From the NCBI GenBank assembly GCA_030762935.1, contig CM060899.1, positions 15,483,001 to 15,547,000 of the forward strand: a stretch of 64,000 bases of DNA, written 5' to 3'. Shown piece by piece: positions 53,403 through 63,782 of the stretch. The notes under the pieces were generated by a model. That model saw nothing but the letters and a program-made list of their open reading frames with translations, was not told where the DNA came from and searched no databases. The stretch is from Hymenopus coronatus (lineage: Eukaryota > Arthropoda > Insecta > Mantodea > Hymenopodidae). The translations under genes were made by a program, and so were the position numbers. The first letter of the stretch is position 1, and each line of letters begins with the position of its first letter.

Positions 53403-53668
53403 CAGTTTTTTTTTTTTTTTTGAATAGTTCTTAACGCCTGCTTTTACTTCAAATGGCACTGTAGGCGATGGCGCTGGTGACACATGGAATGAAGATGGAT
53501 CACCGGTAGAATGCGATGGTGGGTGAAACCGGAGAACCCGGAGAAAACCCGTCTCTGTGCCGCTTTGTCCACCACAAATGTCATATACGGTGGCTTGGGA
53601 TCGAACTCGGTTCGTCTCGGTGAGAAGCGAGTGCTCTAAATACTTGGCCACGGCGCGGTGGACGCCTC
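53403..53668 (-). mobile_element. tRNA-derived SINE, copy 1 (in I-B)
   Basis: On the minus strand a tRNA-like head (53,590-53,665) has TGGCCAAGTA (box A-like) and GAGTTCGATCC (box B-like). A body with blocks GGTTCTCCGGTTTC and GTGTCACCAGCGCCATCGCC follows, ending in poly(A) (T-run at ~53,406-53,422). The same body is found at 60,412-60,590 and 63,783-64,000. It lies at the ORF1-ORF2 junction of I-B, where some I sequence is missing. Confidence 0.75.
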
Positions 53669-53669
53669 T

Positions 53670-54450
53670 GCAAGAGGTGCGGTTTGAAGGGTGACAGAGA
53701 GGCCAGGAGTGCGGCAAACTACGGAGGCGTAGCTTAAGGTGGACGCAGCTGAAGCTGGTGATAGCGGCGTCGGGCCTCCGGAACTGTTAGATGTTCCTTC
53801 ATTCGCAATCACTGTAAGGCCTTTTCCTCCAAATATCGTGGTCATTGCCGAGAACAAGATTGTGAATCCCGCGGCAGTGGACGCAACATGGGTCTTGGGA
53901 ACATTCACCTTCACTGTGAGCAGGCTGGTCGTAACGTCCACAGGTGGCGTCAAACGTGCACAGAGCTTGCGTATGACCCGCTGACACCGTGAACAGCGCA
54001 TTGGATTCGGCATATATGGTCGTACAGAAACACGTTCATAACCACAGTACAAAATCTCGGCCAAAGTGGTACCCCGGAAGGTTAAAAATACTTTACGCAG
54101 TGCTACTGACTGTCCATCACGTTTTCCAAGAAGACGATACGCATGGCACACGCTCTGTTGGATAAATTCGTTGCAATATCCGCATCGAAAGGACGGACTA
54201 AACAGGAGATAGACACTAAGCCTCTACAGATGTTTAACGATTTATGGTGACCAACCGTAATGGGCTTAGGAATCCAAAAAGCTAGCTTTCAGGAGCTTTT
54301 TTGACTAGTCCTCCGTCTTGGTTTCCACTTGAGGCGTACCGTCTCTCATTCTGGTGGCATTGATTTGTTTGTCGCATATCCTGTCAATTTCCCGTTGAAT
54401 ATAAAAGGGGCCATATCTCTCATAATCTTTCTCTCGCAAACCAAGTTTAC
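53670..54450 (-). pseudogene. I-B ORF1 (gag-like)
   Basis: Pieces 53636-54151 and 53799-53987 show CHAYRLLGKRDGQSVALRK, YCGYERVSVRPYMPNPMRCS and knuckle remnants (FDATCGRYDQPAHSEGEC, DPCCVHCRG). The first knuckle has lost Cys residues through a frameshift. The C-terminus runs into the SINE at about 53,668, so the ORF1-ORF2 junction is destroyed. Confidence 0.7.
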
Positions 54451-55229
54451 AACAACAAAAATAACATATGATGGTTTTGCGCGGAGATTAAGAGGTCTCC
54501 TTCCGGAATCGTCGGCGTCAGCCTGCCATCCGGGAGTAGAAAAAAAAAGACACCAACATACTTTCCGGTCTGTCCCGCCTGGTAGACCGCTACCAGACGA
54601 ATCTCAAGGGGTACGTCAGAAAGAGTTACCCTCTAGCCACCACTGCTGGTCCATTCGGTTAAGCCCTTCACCATGCACAACCCGGCTTTAAGCCCCTACC
54701 ACAGGTATGACCACCTGTGGCTCCCCACACTAGACCATGCCTCATAATAACACAGATACAGGTTCAGGGGAGTTGCAGTTGATTACACCGGGTTGCCGTA
54801 AGCGGTAACAAGACCGGTCATGATTCTAACCCAACGAACCTCATTCGTCGGGAGATTAAAATAGACCGGTGTCCCAAGGAAGCTACGTGGGTATACATGA
54901 TGGTATGGACGGGCTCCGCACCTAAGGCTTACACACAGCTTCACGCCTATGTGTTGGAAGCCGCGCTGGAACTGTGGGACAGGAGCTACAGAGATAGAAT
55001 AAAGATCCCTGATGGTGAGGCAGGAGTTAATAAATCTAAAGCCTTAAAACTAAACAATATAAGAAATAGGTCTAGAAGAGCAGATATGAGGCAAGCACAC
55101 TCGCGATCACACTAACAGATACGCACACAAGAAGTGGCCCAGTGGATGGCGATGGGATGACTAGGTTGTGGTGAGTAGCTCGGGAACGCCCGGGTGCGCC
55201 AAATCCGTACATACCTTAGTAGGCCCCTG

Positions 55230-55329
55230 GAAGACCGTGTCATGTGGGATAAGTTGAGGTTTGTGACCGGTAAATCGACCAATGTGCCCATCGCCGGTCT
55301 CAAAACACCTTCCGGAGCTGCTGTTGATA
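55230..55329 (+). mobile_element. I-G: I-clade LINE copy, left of mariner
   Basis: The plus strand encodes DRVMWDKLRFVTGKSTNVPI and GLKTPSGAAVDT, the linker and start of RT, then is cut at a TA by the mariner. Confidence 0.7.
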
Positions 55330-56643
55330 CGAGGTACGCCCAAAAAGTAAGTTCCGTTTGGTAATAAAATTAAAGTGTGTACAGATATAGAATAATTATT
55401 TATTGCACAAAATTCTACAACTCAAACTATTTTTCCACATAACTGCCGAAATTTTGCAGGCATTTGTCATAGCGGGCATAAGTTTTTGTATACCTTCTTC
55501 ATAGAAGTTTGCCGCCTGTGTCTTGGAAACATTTTCTTTCAGCTCTTCGTCATTGTTGAAGTGTTTACCGCCAAGGAAAGACTTGAGATGTAAGAACAGA
55601 TGAAAATCGCTAAGAGCGAGGTCAGGGCTGTACGGAGGATGGTCAAACACGTCCCAGCCAAATCCCTGTAGTAGGTTCTTCATTACATTTGTAGTGTGGT
55701 CATGCGTTGTCGTGAAGAAAAACAACACCTTTTGACAGCAATCCTCGGCGCTTATTCTGTATTGCGCGGCGCAATTTCCTAAGTGTCTCGCAATAATTAT
55801 CTGCTTTGATTGTTTGACCACGCGGTAAGAAATCAATGAGTAAGATGACTTTCCAGTCCCAGAACACTGTGCACATCATTTTTCGAGGTGTCAAGATTTG
55901 TTTCGGCTTAACCTTTGCTGGGGATGAAGTGTGCCTCCATTCCATTGATTGTCGCTTACTTTCAGGGGTGTCGTAAGAAACCCAAGTCTCATCTCCTGTG
56001 ACTATCTGTGTCAGAAATTCTTCGCGTCTTCATCATAACGGATTAAAAAGTGAAGTGCACTACCCATCCGTTTTGTTTTGTGTTGCTCAGTAAGAATCTT
56101 TGGTACCCAACGTGAGCAAAGTTTACGAAATTTCAGTTTTTCGGTACCAATTTCATGAATAAGTCATCGTGAGCTTTGGGGAAATTCCATAGCGAGAGCA
56201 CTAATTGTAAACTTGCGGTTTTCCTGGATCTTATCAATCGCGTGAACCAGTTCTTCTGTAACCAAAGATGGACGCCCACTTCGATCTTCATCGTGCACTT
56301 CACTACGTCCTTCATTGAACTGTCGGACCCATCTTCTCAGCATTGAATCACTCATCGCATTTTGTCCGTAAAGTTCGCAAATTTGCCGATAAATTTCAAT
56401 TGGTTTCACTTTCCTAGCATTTAGAAAACGAATCACAGATCTGATTTCACAAGCGGCGGAATTTTCAATCAACACCGACATTGTAAACAAGCACAACAAA
56501 CCGTATGTTGCTGACAGCGATCTAAAAATGGCGCACGTTTCTTCTCCTTGATACAGAGCGTCTATCGCGCATGTGCGGAACTGCGATCGCAGCGCTGCAG
56601 CGGAGATAAATTGAAACGGAACTTACTTTCTGGACGGACCTCG
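55330..56643 (-). mobile_element. mariner transposon, complete with terminal repeats
   Basis: The 1,314-bp element starts CGAGGTACGCCCAAAAAG and ends, on the minus strand, CGAGGTCCGTCCAGAAAG. The terminal inverted repeats are about 30 bases with 27 matching. TA flanks both ends (55328-55329, 56644-56645). It carries one transposase gene, frameshifted. It inserted in plus-strand I copy I-G, whose reading resumes on the right side. Confidence 0.9.
55396..56481 (-). pseudogene. mariner transposase, frameshifted
   Basis: The start MSVLIENSAACEIRSVIRFL is at 56481. The N-terminal helix-turn-helix region includes VKPIEIYRQICELYG and MLRRWVRQFNEGRSEVHDED, then RSGRPSLVTEELV (GRP-type hook). The WVPK block follows (~56,110). 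The catalytic blocks are TGDETWVSYDTPES (~56,000), VVFLHDNA (~55,700-55,720) and YSPDLALSDFHLF (~55,620), the D,D34D signature of mariner. Typical length is about 345 residues and the gene spans about that. At least three frameshifts split it, so the copy is inactive. Subfamily was not assigned. Confidence 0.9.
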
Positions 56644-56645
56644 TA

Positions 56646-58095
56646 TATTAGAATGTGTCGAACGCTTAGGTAGTAGTTTCGCTCAGGTATCTAGCTCAGA
56701 CAATTACTCCCTTGAGTTTCATGACGTTAAGCCTCAACTGGAATTTCATGGGTTCTTTCGTTCCGGAAACCCTCACCATCACGGAGCTAGAATAACCAGT
56801 TTCACCTTTGCAAAATTCTGCACCAGGTCCGGATTCATTCCACGTCGAAATGTTGCACTAAAGGTAAGGCTTTCCTACTCCAGTTCTATAATCAAGTCTG
56901 GAATGACACCAGTTTTCCAGACAAATGGCGGACAGGCCACAGTCATACTTATTTTGAAACCTGAAAAGGACCAACATCTTCCTTCCAGCTTTCGTGCTAT
57001 TTCCCTCAACAATTTGGTTTACAAGGTGATGGAACGCATGATCAATGGACAGTTGGTGTGGTGTAGAATTCCACAGTCTACTGACTAACAGTAACCAAGG
57101 AACCAGTGCGATTTTCGAAGACGTCGGTCGGCGGTTGACTACGTCTTTAGCTATCGACTGAGATAATTGCGGCTTTCTCAAGAACAGTCAAACGGTAGGG
57201 AAATTCTTTGACCACGAATGGACCTAGGATAGTTTTTGGAGGGCAAGGATGTGACCCTCCTTACACCAGGAATATACAACTCGGACGCCTACTGATGTTC
57301 ATTCAGGGCTTTATGAGAAGTTTTCAGAATAAGGGTGGTCTCGGTTTATTCAGATCCGCTTATTCAAGAAAACGGGGTTCCATAGGTATCTGAACTAATC
57401 GTGACGCTGTTTGCTAAAGCGATTAATTCTATATCACAATGTGTTCCCCCACTGCTGGTCCATAGGGTAAGCCCTTCACCATGCACAACCCGGTTTTAAG
57501 CCCCTACCACAGGTATGACCACCTGTGGCCCCCACTTTAGGCCATGCTTCATAATAAACCACTGCTTGTTATTCGTAGATGCCTTTATATTTCTCAGAGT
57601 ACGCCGTTTTTGGAACGTCATTTCCAGCAGCATTTAGACAATCTTACTGCTTGGAATTCGGAAAACGGCCTTCGGTTCTCAACTGAGAAGTCACTCTGTG
57701 TTAACTTCTACCGAGGTTGAGTGCGATATCCACCTCTTCGACACGGCCAGATTTACTACCATACGCATATGAAGCGAGATTCCTTGAGTCGGTATTCGCT
57801 CCAAAACTTTGCTGGTCGCAACATATAGCACAGCTGAAAGCGCGATGTGATGTTCTCTAAATATTTTACGGAGCGCAACGGACAGTGATGCTGCGTCTTT
57901 ATGGTGCACTGATCAGGTCCAAGTTAGAGTATAATCTTCAGCAAGACCATCTGTGCTGCGAAGGTCAGACACAATCCATAACCAGAACATCGGTATGGCT
58001 GTTGGAACTTTTCCGACCAGCCTAATTGTGAGCTTCTACAGTGAATGGGGATAACCTCCTCTGCGCTGTCTGCGTGATGTCCTGCTATTCGGGCT
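56646..58095 (+). mobile_element. I-G: I-clade LINE copy, right of mariner
   Basis: The plus strand continues I-G with the AQVSSSDNYSLEFHDVKPQ block, then QHLPSSFRAISLNNLVYKVM (RT, ~56,970-57,035) and later RT remnants to about 58,095, where an A-rich run (58,111-58,131 with C interruptions) is found nearby. Within it, 57450-57556 is a foreign 107-bp block matching the I 5' UTR. RNase H was not recognised. Confidence 0.65.
57450..57556 (+). repeat. 107-bp I-element 5' UTR block embedded in the RT of I-G
   Basis: The block starts CACTGCTGGTCCATAGGGTA and ends GCCATGCTTCATAATA. It matches 54641-54749 (I-B 5' UTR) and about 46,925-47,030 (I-A 5' UTR). It contains a perfect hairpin CCACAGGT/ACCTGTGG with a six-base loop. 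Related I copies (47,980 in I-C) lack it at this RT position. Confidence 0.65.
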
Positions 58096-58109
58096 TCGGC
58101 GTTAAATAC

Positions 58110-59785
58110 TTAAAAAAAAAAACAAAAAAAAAACACATACACCCTTCGCTCTGAACCATGACGTCTAAATGTGCGTGAAATGTTATGTGTGTCTTGTGCT
58201 CCAGTGTCTCTCATCAGGTTAGACTCGAAGTTGATGCCCTGATCACTGTGCCATTCAAATAGTACTCCAAATAAAACAATTCTTCTACGAGTCACTTAGC
58301 CTCCTTGTTAGCAATGGCATACACCAGCAGGCATTGGTGAAGTAATACCTGGCCACCAATAAATACCTGCTGCCCCTATCTCACACAGGGAATAGATCAG
58401 GCACATCAGGCACCAGGCTATGTATCCAAACAAGTGCTTCTATGATATACTGCTGCATAGGGCACCTACTTCTGTTAGTAGACAGAGTTGCCCCGGTCTG
58501 ACACAGGGAATGGACCAGCTACATCAGTGGCTATTCATCCAAAACAGGTGCTCCCATGATATACTGCTGCCTGGCTTCTGGCCACTTGCCCCTGTCTGAC
58601 ATAGGAGATGAACCAATGCATCCAAACAGATGGTCTCTGTTATACGACACTGGCTTCTGGTAGTGGACTGAAAGTCACCGCAATCATATGGCATTGGTGG
58701 CATCATCTCTCAACATCTGCTCATAGTCTCAATCAGTAGTAGTGTTGATGGAGCTTGATGATTTGATTGGGTCCCAAATGTCCTCGTAAAGTCCCTGATG
58801 TACTTTCTCTAGGACTTCTGAGACCTTACTCTAAAGGATGATTAGCTGCTCTCTCTGAGCCTCCCATACTCTGAAAAGTACTACTTCCTTGATCTTCAGT
58901 TAATCCCATTTGGCACAGTAGGACTTGTAGGCACTATTCCTGGGTGCGATTCTTCCCAGCTTGGTCTAGTCCATGCTTTCACTTCTCTCAGAAGTGGTCC
59001 CAGGTCAGCGTCAACCAGCTGCTTGTTCCTTATGCCAGTGCTACCCCATGCAGCTGTAGGAACCGCCGAAATTAACACGGATAGCAGTGGCACTTCCTTT
59101 CCCCTCAACTTTAGTTTAATGACTCCTCTGGACAGGGCCGTCATGATATGGCATCCACATTGTTGTGGTTTGCTCGTTTCTGATGTTCTAGTGTGTAATT
59201 GTGCTCTTGAAGCCTTAGACACAACAGGCTACCTCCAGGTTCTTGAAGTTCAACAGGCAGGTGAGGGCAGAGTGGTCAGCTCTCAGGTGGAATGTCTGAT
59301 CATCCAGGTACTTGTGGAAGTCTCCACCTGGAAATCTTAACAGGTATAGCAGTAGATTTTCTCCCTTAGAAACATCTGGTGTAGTCGGCTATAACAAATT
59401 CCTGACCACCCTGATAAGATAGAATGCCTCCAATGCCGGTGTCAATGGCATCATGTCCACAGTAAAGTATCTACCAGATTGTGGAAATCCTAAAATAGGT
59501 ACACTGCAGTGCATTGATTTAAGTGTCTGTAACGCCCTCTCTGCCTCTTCTGTCCATAAGAAAAGCCATTGCTCTTTCAACAAAAGAGTAACTGATTTTG
59601 TGATGTTGCAGTTACCTCTGACGAACCAGCAGTAGTAAATGCATATGGCCAGGAAACTTCACAACTATGGTTTGTCTTTAGGGGGCTCAGTGCTTGAGCA
59701 TTATCCATGTATGTGGCCACCCCAGACGGTAAGGCTATGTGGCCAAAAGGGTTAGCCTTCCTACAGTTTCTTAAAAGAAGATGGT
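58110..59785 (-). pseudogene. Ty3/gypsy-type pol remnant (RNase H region to integrase)
   Basis: The minus strand from 59,785 reads FGHIALPSGVATYMDNAQAL (after RT), EEAERALQTLKSMHCSVPIL (start of the RNase H region) and LVDADLGPLLREVKAWTRPS (segment between RNase H and integrase). At 58110-58295 it reads FGVLFEWHSDQGINFESNLM, where HSDQGxNFES is the integrase catalytic block with Asp. Stops and frameshifts are dense. This is an ancient, dead LTR retrotransposon; no LTR was recognised in the window. Confidence 0.7.
58340..58670 (+). repeat. Minisatellite, about three units of 100-120 bp
   Basis: Units share ACACAGGGAATAGATCAG or variant, CATCCAAACAAGTGCTTC or variant, ATGATATACTGCTGC and CCCCGGTCTG or variant. 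They start near 58,382, 58,501 and 58,600. The repeat lies within the decayed gypsy integrase region. Confidence 0.6.
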
Positions 59786-59789
59786 GAAA

Positions 59790-60410
59790 TCTTCATGCTA
59801 TGTATGAAACAACAACAAAAATAGAGAGCACAAATAGTTGGTGGACAGGGTTTAGAAAAATTATGGAGAAAATAGGAATGGGAAATAGATGGAGGCTTGA
59901 AGATAGAAATGAAGGTAATGTAGGTAAACTAGTAAAATGTGGGATAGAAGACATAGAAAGGCAGAAGATATGGGAAAGTTTAGAAAACAAGAAATTGGAA
60001 CAATTTTATGAACAAATAAAAAGAAATAGGGTACAAGAACCATATGTGCACGACTGTAAAAGGCGAGAAAAAGAAGGATCAGCTTGGATGAGAACAGGAA
60101 CAATATTTTTAAGATGAATGAGAGTAAGTGAAAAAGAAATATGTGAAACAAGTGGTGAGAAATAAAGTGTGGAATATTATATGATAGAATAGAAGAAACT
60201 AGCAATATCGAGAGGCAAGGTTTGGGAGAAAAATGGGATAAAATAGAGGGGAAAATTGTAACTATCAAAATATTAACAGGGAAGGATGAAAAGAAGATTA
60301 GAAGCATAGGTTGGTTATTTTAGAAAGCAAGAGAAAAATGGGCAAGAAAGGTAAGGTGTGCAAAAGATGAAGACAGTATGGATGAGAGAGATAATTAAGA
60401 TACTTTTACT
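59790..60410 (+). mobile_element. LINE 3' fragment inserted in the gypsy remnant
   Basis: The plus-strand frame 59800-60117 includes STNSWWTGFRKIMEKIGMGN and LEQFYEQIKRNRVQEPYV. A shifted continuation then reads CETSGEK...VEYYMIE, the C-x2-C...H-type tail found at the end of some LINE ORF2 proteins. An AT-rich tail follows. The RT itself is missing. Family not determined. Confidence 0.5.
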
Positions 60411-60411
60411 A

Positions 60412-60590
60412 CTTGTGCCACCGCAGGCGATGATGGAACACATGTACAATGCGATGGCAGGTGAAACGGAGAACCTGAAGAAAGCCTGCCCCTGCGCCAC
60501 TTTGTCTACCACAAATCTCACATACAGTTGCTTGGGCCGTCTAGGTGAGAGGCCAGTGGTCTAAACACTCGCTGGCTCCAAAGGAGGGGT
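60412..60590 (-). mobile_element. tRNA-derived SINE, copy 2
   Basis: Read on the minus strand the body blocks TGGTAGACAAAGTGGCGCAG, TTCTCCGTTTCACCTGCC and ATCGCCTGCGGTGGCAC match copies 1 and 3. The tRNA-like head (about 60,535-60,590) is present but decayed, with box B disrupted. The copy is a little shorter in the middle than the others. Confidence 0.7.
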
Positions 60591-61025
60591 TGACAAGGCT
60601 AATGGCATGAGTACCATTGCAAACGAAGATAGCAATAAGGCAATTAAAGTTTGTACATAGTTTAGGCTAGAGTTAGAAAAAGTAAAATCTATTTAAAAGA
60701 AATTATACGAACAAATATTCGTTGATTCATTGATACATCCTTGCAGATGATTTAGCATTTTTTTTTTGTATTCAAGTTCAGGTTAGCTGCTCGCAGACTT
60801 AATAGTACCTTTGAGAGGTTCTTAAAATGGCTTTTGAAGTTGTGGTCTATAGTGATATCAATCAGGTACACGGTGCCAGATATAGCAGGCATGTGTCATA
60901 GTCAACCCTCTCAACTCTGATTCCATGTGAATCTAGAAGGTGGCTGGCGAACTGCAGAGGGCAAAGCTGTAAATTGCTGAAGCCCTTGGATAGTCATCAC
61001 TAGGGATCTGCAACTGCAGGTATCG
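60591..61025. other. Unassigned interval inside the gypsy remnant
   Basis: No convincing frame was found. By position it should hold the protease and RT part of the gypsy element, but it is too diverged for me to recognise. A T-run lies at 60,762-60,770. Confidence 0.3.
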
Positions 61026-61400
61026 GTTAGGCACACCTGGGGTCCCGAGCCAACCTTGACTCTATCTGTGGGCAACCTCAGAGTGGTGAGGGAGTCAGTA
61101 GGTTAAAACGCCCACCCACGTGTAGGCCGTGCGTGGAGAGCCATGTCGGTGGAAAGGAATATCCTGGTTAGTTGAGAGTTGCATACCTGAGCCTGGGTTT
61201 CTGATTTTCAGTGACTGGGGAGGGCGCACAATCTAATATACTTTGGTTTCTGCTTTGCCTAAACGGGAGGCCAGAGACTACCCCACCCCTAGGCAATCAG
61301 CCAGAACTACCTAGTTGCTGCTGAACTCCAGTTATTTGCGATAGGGCTGCTGTTCACTCTGATTACTAGAGGACAGCATTACTCAGGTTGTGGTGATGAG
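61026..61400 (+). repeat. Unclassified ~480-bp interspersed repeat, copy 4 (3' part diverged)
   Basis: Blocks GGCACACCTGGGGTCCCGAG, GGAATATCCTGGTTAGTTGA and TTTGGTTTCTGCTTTGCCTA are present in the order of copies 1 and 2. The final GGGTGGGGAGCACT block is not found, so the 3' part is lost or diverged. It splits the gypsy remnant. Confidence 0.65.
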
Positions 61401-61407
61401 TGTGCAT

Positions 61408-62150
61408 CTATTGTCTTCCACCTACTGGTCTCCTTTTATGAGAGCAGTCTCTGGCTAGATGTACTGGCTTGCCACACCTGTAACATACACCACTGAAAGT
61501 CATTGCGTCTGAGCTGTTTCTCTGTCTGTCATAGCAGATACTCCTTGCCTTCAAAATTGGTGCAGGTCTTGTCTTGGCCAGCTCCATCCTTAATGCTGCT
61601 GTTAATGCCTCGTGGATGGTTTTGTAGCTGACAAGCATAAGGAGCTGTTGTATCTTGGTGTCTTGCACCCTAACAACAAAGGATTAGGCAGCTTTGTTGG
61701 ACACGTAACTAGGTGGTAGGTACATGAGGCTTTCTTCACCAACCATTCAATTGCCAGGATGAACTGCATCTTCCATAGATGCTGCAGCCTTAGGCTGACT
61801 GTGATTGGCTGCAGCCAGACTATGGCTCTGAAAGTGGTCCTTTAACACCTCCCAGAAGTCTTGGGACATCACTGACATCTGAATTGCATTCAGTTGTGCT
61901 CTTCTGCTGACCATCAATTGTGGTTGGCAGTGGCAAACAGTGAATGGAAGACTTCGAAGGAGGATGTTCCATTGATTGTGGGTTCACACATAGATGTTCT
62001 TTCAGTTGTCTCAACTTACAAGTCTTTCAACCCTTCATCTAGCATCTTTTTCATTGTTGTGTTCAGTTCCTTTCCATTTCAGTATTCACTTCTTTATTTC
62101 CTCAAGTATAGCTTTCATCATCTCCTCCATTATGGCATTGATTCCCGCTC
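61408..62150 (-). pseudogene. Ty3/gypsy-type gag remnant with zinc knuckle
   Basis: The minus-strand frame 61408-61668 includes VSYKTIHEALTAALRMELAK and CYRCGKPVHLARDC (CX2CX4HX4C). Upstream at 61820-62014 LKEHLCVNPQSMEHPPSKSS is in a different frame. Orientation and order (gag at higher coordinates than pol) fit the pol remnant at 58110-59785, so they are probably one element. Which LTR lineage is not clear. Confidence 0.6.
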
Positions 62151-63780
62151 CTGATATCAGTGTAACATAGACCCTTCTTCTCCAAAAACTCTTTATTTTT
62201 CCATAACCTATTGCAAACTGCTCTCAAATAGCTATACTTTGTAACCATTCTGCAGTACAATCTCTTTTCCACATTTGTTGAAGTGATGATACAGTTTGCT
62301 CACTGTTGCGCATGATCCATTCCCACTGAAAACTGCACACACACCACAGCTCCCTTGCACCTTTTTACATGTTCTCACTGGAAATTATCAGAAATCCACT
62401 GCATGTGATGTACACTATAAGATTGCGAACTCACTACATAACAAGGGATGGCATGGACATTAAAAACCCTTCTGTGTAACAATAGCAGCTATGGTACCAG
62501 AAGATGTTACTGCCGCACACAGTAACGCATATAACAATGGTTGCAAACAATTTGTTATAACTTGCAAAGCAAGTCATAAACATATGTTTGCTGATTATGG
62601 TTTCAGGGTGTAGTCACAATATCTATAAAACTCGACACTTTTATTTACTTAACTAAGGTTTTAAAATAAAGTTAATTTTTTATAAGAAATTATTAAAGAT
62701 CATGAAAAAAATTATTCCTTTGAATGGTTATAATCAATACCTTGTATAAGCTGATAACTGGCCCACTCACGTTCCATATAACATTTTGTATGTAGATTTG
62801 ATAAATGTTTATACTTTGCATAAGAGATAACATGATGTCTATAAAATTCAACATTAGGTATATTCAATCCTCATACCTTTATAAGCTGAAAACTGACCCA
62901 CAGATGTTCTATACAATATTCTACACCTAGGTGTGACCAATGCTTATACCTTGCATAAGCTAGTAACAAGATCTCTGTAAAACTCTACCCTATTTACAAT
63001 CAATGCATAAGCTAATAACTTGCCCACTCATGTTACGTATAACATTGTATACCTAGATATAACTTGATCTATATAAGATTCTACACTAGGTATAATCAAT
63101 GCTCATATCTAACATTAACATGGTAACATTATTTATATAAAATTTTAACCTAATTATGATAAATGCTGATACCTAAGCTGATAACATATAACATGATTTC
63201 TATAAAATTTTATACCTAGCTAATAACAATGGTTATACCTTCCATAAGTTGATGTTATCACTATAAAATTATAAACCTGGCTATTGATCTGTGCTTATAC
63301 CTTATACAAGCTGGTAACATTATCTCTATAAAATTCCACCTAGCTTTGTACAGATTGATTACTGTATAGATTTTCTTTCATAATTAAGATGCAAAACAAT
63401 CGAGAGTGTAATATAGGAATTCATAACAATGTTAGGTACTGTAAGCATCAGGGATGAAGATAACATCTAAGGATGATAAACCCTAGAGATGTGAAAGAAG
63501 GTTTTGCATGAAGAACACCACATGTGATTCTTGTAAAAGCAAAACACTATGCAAAAACTATGTACTTCTAATGGAACACCTTCTTTGTAAAACTGAAGCC
63601 TATATTTGCATAACTTGTGTGTGGTTTTTGTTCAAGTAACTTGTTTTTGCACATCTTACCAAAACTAATTTATAAAATAATTTTAATTAATGCATTTAAT
63701 TAATTCTCATTAAAAAATTAGCCCTGTATAAGAAAACATGCATACATATGTTTTATTTTTTTACTGTTTAACACTCATTT
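62151..63780. other. AT-rich interval without genes
   Basis: No coding frame. The first 500 bases show nothing I recognise. The middle (about 62,730-63,350) is a degenerate tandem repeat, listed separately. 63,350-63,780 is AT-rich and featureless. Confidence 0.5.
62730..63350 (+). repeat. Degenerate AT-rich tandem repeat (satellite-like)
   Basis: A unit with the words TCTATAAAATTCTACACCTAG, GTATAATCAATGCTTATACC and TTGCATAAGCTGATAACATG or close variants recurs some eight or nine times at irregular spacing of roughly 60-80 bases. Copies have diverged, with internal deletions. Confidence 0.65.
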
Positions 63781-63782
63781 TT

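Larger units (their letters stand above)
49868..55229 (-). mobile_element. I-B: near-complete I-clade LINE with a SINE inserted
   Basis: The minus strand has a 5' UTR (~54,460-55,229), ORF1 (~54,450 to ~53,670), a tRNA-derived SINE (53,403-53,668), ORF2 (~53,400 to 50,120) and a 3' UTR ending near 49,870 with a GCT/ACT-type tail. Its 5' end matches I-A. It is more decayed than I-A. The plus-strand I sequence to its right (I-G, from 55,230) and a short match to its left (GCTTCCGGTGTCGTATGAC, ~49,848) suggest it sits inside a plus-strand I copy. Confidence 0.75.
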
